NCBI GenBank assembly: GCA_002403175.1
Contig: DHHG01000105.1
Span: 1-17,132, forward strand
Reading direction: 5' to 3'
Length of the DNA: 17,132 nucleotides
DNA from: Syntrophaceae bacterium UBA4778
Lineage (GTDB): Bacteria > Desulfobacterota > Syntrophia > Syntrophales > UBA4778
Shown here: in pieces, positions 14,553-17,132 of the stretch
Numbering within the stretch: the stretch's first letter is position 1
How the letters are laid out: each line of letters begins with the position of its first letter
The notes under the pieces: model-generated
Told to the model about the DNA's origin: nothing
What the model saw: the letters and a program-made list of their open reading frames with translations, nothing else
Database searches by the model: none
Translations under genes and position numbers: made by a program

Positions 14553-15998
14553 TTGCTTTTTAAAACAGGTAAACACTGCTGTTTCCCATCTAAAATCATC
14601 CTTTTCTTAGTCACACTTTTCACCCTGATTTCCTTTTCTCAGGCATCTTTTGGCCTAACCTTAGAAGAGGAAAGCAAGGTCGGAAAGGATCTGTATGAAA
14701 AATTAGAAAAGAGCAATATCCTTTTCAAGAACACCCGAATCAATGAATATGTAACTCTGGTCGGAAATAAAGTTTTAAATCAGACCCATCAGACTCTGTT
14801 TGATTTCCAGTTTTCAATTATTGACAGTCAGGCCATCAATGCCTTCGCAACACCGGGCGGCTATGTTTATGTCAATAAGGGTCTGATCAATATTCTCGAA
14901 AATGAGAGTGAGCTTGCAGGAGTCCTAGCTCATGAAATCTCACATATCACGGCCAGACATATAGCACGGCAGATGGAAAAATCTCAAACACTGAATATGG
15001 CAACCCTCGCAGCAATTTTAGCTGGAGCCATTCTGGGAGGGGGCGGACAAGGGACGGAAGCTGTGCTGGGACTTTCGCTGGCCACAGCCACCACGCTTCA
15101 ACTCAAATACAGCAGAGAAAATGAAGAAGAAGCGGATAGGCTGGGAATGACTGCCCTTACCGGTGCCGGTTATGATGCCAAGGGAATGCTGAATCTTTTA
15201 AAGATCATGAAAAATTTCGAATTCTATTCGAACTCGATTCCTTCCTACTTTCTGACGCACCCGGGAACAGACGAACGCATCCATTATATTGACGGCCTCC
15301 TTCAGACACGTTACAAGTCCAAAGGTGCACGGAGCATCATCGGGGGATTGTCCAGGATTCAAACATTAATTCTGTTATCCGATAAGGAGAATATGGATTC
15401 GGCTCAAAAGCAATTTGAAAGCAATCTCAAAAAAAATCCCAATAATTTGGACGCAATTTACGGAATGGCCGTTATTCAAAGCAGACTTGGTAAAAAAGAT
15501 GAATCTATCCGACTGTTCACAAAGGCGCAGCGACTGGCGCCCAATGATCTGGACGTCCTCAGAGGTATTGGCATGGACTATTTTAATTCCGGCAATATGA
15601 ACCAAGCTATTGTTTATCTCGAGCAGGCTCATAAAATCAATGATCGCGATGAGGATACCATTCTCTATCTGGCCAGGGCAAATGAAGAGGTTGGCAATTT
15701 TACGCTGGCCATAAAACTATATCAGGATCTACATAAACTGAGACCGGATGACATAACACTTCATTATCATATCGGAATGAATTTGGGCAAAACAGGCGAT
15801 CAGGGAGAATCACATTACCAATTTGGCCTGTTCAATAAGAATAAGGAGAAAATGGATAGCGCTCTTTTTCATTTCAAAGAGGCATTGAAATACTTTCCCG
15901 CCGGGAGCGCAAGGTACTCAGAAATCCAGAAAGAAATTGAAAATCTCAAGCCCCAAAATAAAGCCTTTCCACCACACAAAAGGAAATTCGAATTTTGA
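14553..15998 (+). CDS. BepA-like periplasmic M48 zinc metalloprotease with TPR repeats
   Basis: This 481-residue protein resembles BepA (YfgC), which assists or removes outer-membrane proteins such as LptD during assembly. A signal peptide spans about 1-34 (hydrophobic 14-30). The M48 domain has the zinc site HEISH (127-131) and the third ligand in ENEEEAD (probably Glu191), with THP (His236) at the position of BepA's regulatory histidine. A glycine-rich membrane-associating stretch (about 150-180) lies between. TPR repeats fill about 270-460. All catalytic residues are intact. The start is TTG with GGAG seven bases upstream, supported by the promoter position; no ATG is available in frame near the signal peptide. 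The stop overlaps the next gene by four bases. The gene is divergent from cmk. Confidence 0.9.
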   Translation: MLFKTGKHCCFPSKIILFLVTLFTLISFSQASFGLTLEEESKVGKDLYEKLEKSNILFKNTRINEYVTLVGNKVLNQTHQTLFDFQFSIIDSQAINAFATPGGYVYVNKGLINILENESELAGVLAHEISHITARHIARQMEKSQTLNMATLAAILAGAILGGGGQGTEAVLGLSLATATTLQLKYSRENEEEADRLGMTALTGAGYDAKGMLNLLKIMKNFEFYSNSIPSYFLTHPGTDERIHYIDGLLQTRYKSKGARSIIGGLSRIQTLILLSDKENMDSAQKQFESNLKKNPNNLDAIYGMAVIQSRLGKKDESIRLFTKAQRLAPNDLDVLRGIGMDYFNSGNMNQAIVYLEQAHKINDRDEDTILYLARANEEVGNFTLAIKLYQDLHKLRPDDITLHYHIGMNLGKTGDQGESHYQFGLFNKNKEKMDSALFHFKEALKYFPAGSARYSEIQKEIENLKPQNKAFPPHKRKFEF

Positions 15999-17132
15999 CA
16001 AAACGAATTCTCCTTATAAATCCCTGGATTCACGATTTTTCGGCCTTCGATCTCTGGATGAAACCTCTGGGATTGCTCTATCTTGGTTCCATATTGAGAG
16101 AGAACGGATTTATTATCGACTTTATCAATTGTCTTGATCCGTACCACCCTGATTTAAAGAGCGAGCCTCAATTGAAATTACCGAAACGCAAGTTCTCCGG
16201 TAAAGGCCACTTTCCAAGAGAATTGATTTCTAAACCCAGTCAACTCAGAGACGTGCGGAGACGTTATTACAGATTCGGAATATCTCCTAATTTATTTCAT
16301 CGAATGCTCCTTGAAAAACCCAGGCCGGATCTGATCCTCATTACCTCGATGATGACCTACTGGTACCCTGGTCTGTTCGAGACAATAAAGATGATCCGCA
16401 AAGAACTCCCTGCCACCCCCCTTATTCTTGGCGGGAATTATCCATCTCTATGTGAAGATCACGCACGAACATATTCAGGAGCAGATGAAATAATAAAGGG
16501 CGAGGGAGAAGCTCAACTTGATTATCTCCTTGAAAAGTATTTAAATTGCCATCTTTCACAACCAGTCGACTCAATGGAGCTGGATAATCTACCCTATCCT
16601 GCTTTTGATTTGCTTCGTTACATCGATCAGGTTCCAATTATGACTTCCAGGGGATGTCCTTTCGATTGTACATATTGCGCGTCCGGCATTCTCAATCCAG
16701 GCGGTTTTCGTACCAGAAATCCCATCAAAGTTGCGGATGAAATTGAATACTGGCATAAGCGATTTGGTGTTCGCCATTTTTCGTTTTACGATGATGCTTT
16801 ACTGATGAATTCCGGTCAATCTATTATTCCTTTGCTAAAGGAAGTCATCCGCCGCGGGCTGGATTGCGAATACCATTGCCCCAATGGTCTTCATTTACGG
16901 GAAATTTCCTTTGAACTGGCAGATCTGATGTACCGTGCCGGATTTAAAACACTTCGATTCGGATTTGAGACCGCCGATGCTGTGAGACAGACAACGATGG
17001 GAGACAAGGCCAATGGAGAGCACCTGAGAGAGGCGCTTCGATTTTTGACTTTAGCGGGTTTTGATCGCGGAAATATCGGGATTTATCTGCTCTGTGGGCT
17101 TCCCGGACAGGAATATTCAGAGATATACAACA
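15995..17132 (+). CDS. B12-binding-type radical SAM protein, N-terminal part (runs off window)
   Basis: About 379 codons are visible and the frame stays open to the window end. The N-terminus TKRILLINPWIHDF followed by LGLLYLGSILRENGF resembles a cobalamin-binding Rossmann domain as in BchE-like radical SAM proteins. The B12-ligating DxHxxG motif is not seen, so cobalamin may not be bound in the usual base-off way. LILGGNYPSL and IIKGEGEAQLDYLL follow. The radical SAM site is RGCPFDCTYCASG with Cys221, Cys225 and Cys228 binding the [4Fe-4S] cluster, and FGFETAD and LCGLPGQE are further core strands. The start is TTG overlapping the M48 stop (TTGA), with AAAGGA about ten bases upstream. Substrate unknown; Lys/Arg-rich residues about 60-95 are a variable insert. 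Confidence 0.85.
   Translation, partial: MTKRILLINPWIHDFSAFDLWMKPLGLLYLGSILRENGFIIDFINCLDPYHPDLKSEPQLKLPKRKFSGKGHFPRELISKPSQLRDVRRRYYRFGISPNLFHRMLLEKPRPDLILITSMMTYWYPGLFETIKMIRKELPATPLILGGNYPSLCEDHARTYSGADEIIKGEGEAQLDYLLEKYLNCHLSQPVDSMELDNLPYPAFDLLRYIDQVPIMTSRGCPFDCTYCASGILNPGGFRTRNPIKVADEIEYWHKRFGVRHFSFYDDALLMNSGQSIIPLLKEVIRRGLDCEYHCPNGLHLREISFELADLMYRAGFKTLRFGFETADAVRQTTMGDKANGEHLREALRFLTLAGFDRGNIGIYLLCGLPGQEYSEIYN

Overview
The window reads as a chromosomal segment of an anaerobic Gram-negative bacterium, most likely a deltaproteobacterium in the broad sense (Desulfobacterota). The signs are a Wza-type export protein and an outer-membrane barrel, the cmk-rpsA-sppA gene order, a two-subunit PyrK/PyrD dihydroorotate dehydrogenase, partial mannose-family PTS genes and a B12-type radical SAM protein. 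By eye the DNA is moderately AT-rich with strongly AT-rich intergenic stretches. The taxonomic call is inference from gene content. No tRNA, rRNA, CRISPR array, transposase or integrase was seen.

Region 1 (1-2990, minus strand) is the start of an exopolysaccharide locus. A LuxR/CsgD-like regulator is followed by a Wza-type export protein, an outer-membrane beta-barrel and a Wzz/GumC-type chain-length protein cut by the window edge. The set resembles exosortase (XrtA/PEP-CTERM)-associated capsule loci, but no exosortase is visible. Region 2 (2991-3711) is a roughly 720-bp AT-rich divergent intergenic with a composite dyad and a short hexamer repeat. Region 3 (3712-5442, plus) is a full-length PolX/PHP DNA polymerase whose first metal-binding Asp appears changed to Asn.

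Region 4 (5447-9445, minus) is a tight gene run: PTS EIIA, EIIB, EIIC, then rimI, pyrK, pyrD. The last three are joined by TAATG overlaps, and no EIID gene is present. Region 5 (9446-10128) is an AT-rich gap with two tandem DnaA-box-like sites and a good sigma-70 promoter. That promoter drives a 94-residue protein with a Cys-rich N-terminus and a bare sigma-70 region 4, the most unusual gene in the window.

Region 6 (10131-14395, minus) is a housekeeping run, cmk, rpsA, sppA and a crotonase-family gene that lacks one of the two usual catalytic glutamates. A possible 13-codon leader ORF overlaps the cmk start. Region 7 (14553 to the end, plus) holds a BepA-like M48 metalloprotease with TPR repeats, overlapped by a radical SAM protein that runs off the window.

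No single obvious new defence or metabolic system is present. The strongest leads are the stand-alone sigma region-4 protein beside DnaA boxes, the PTS lacking EIID joined to pyrimidine genes, and the active-site changes in PolX and the crotonase.
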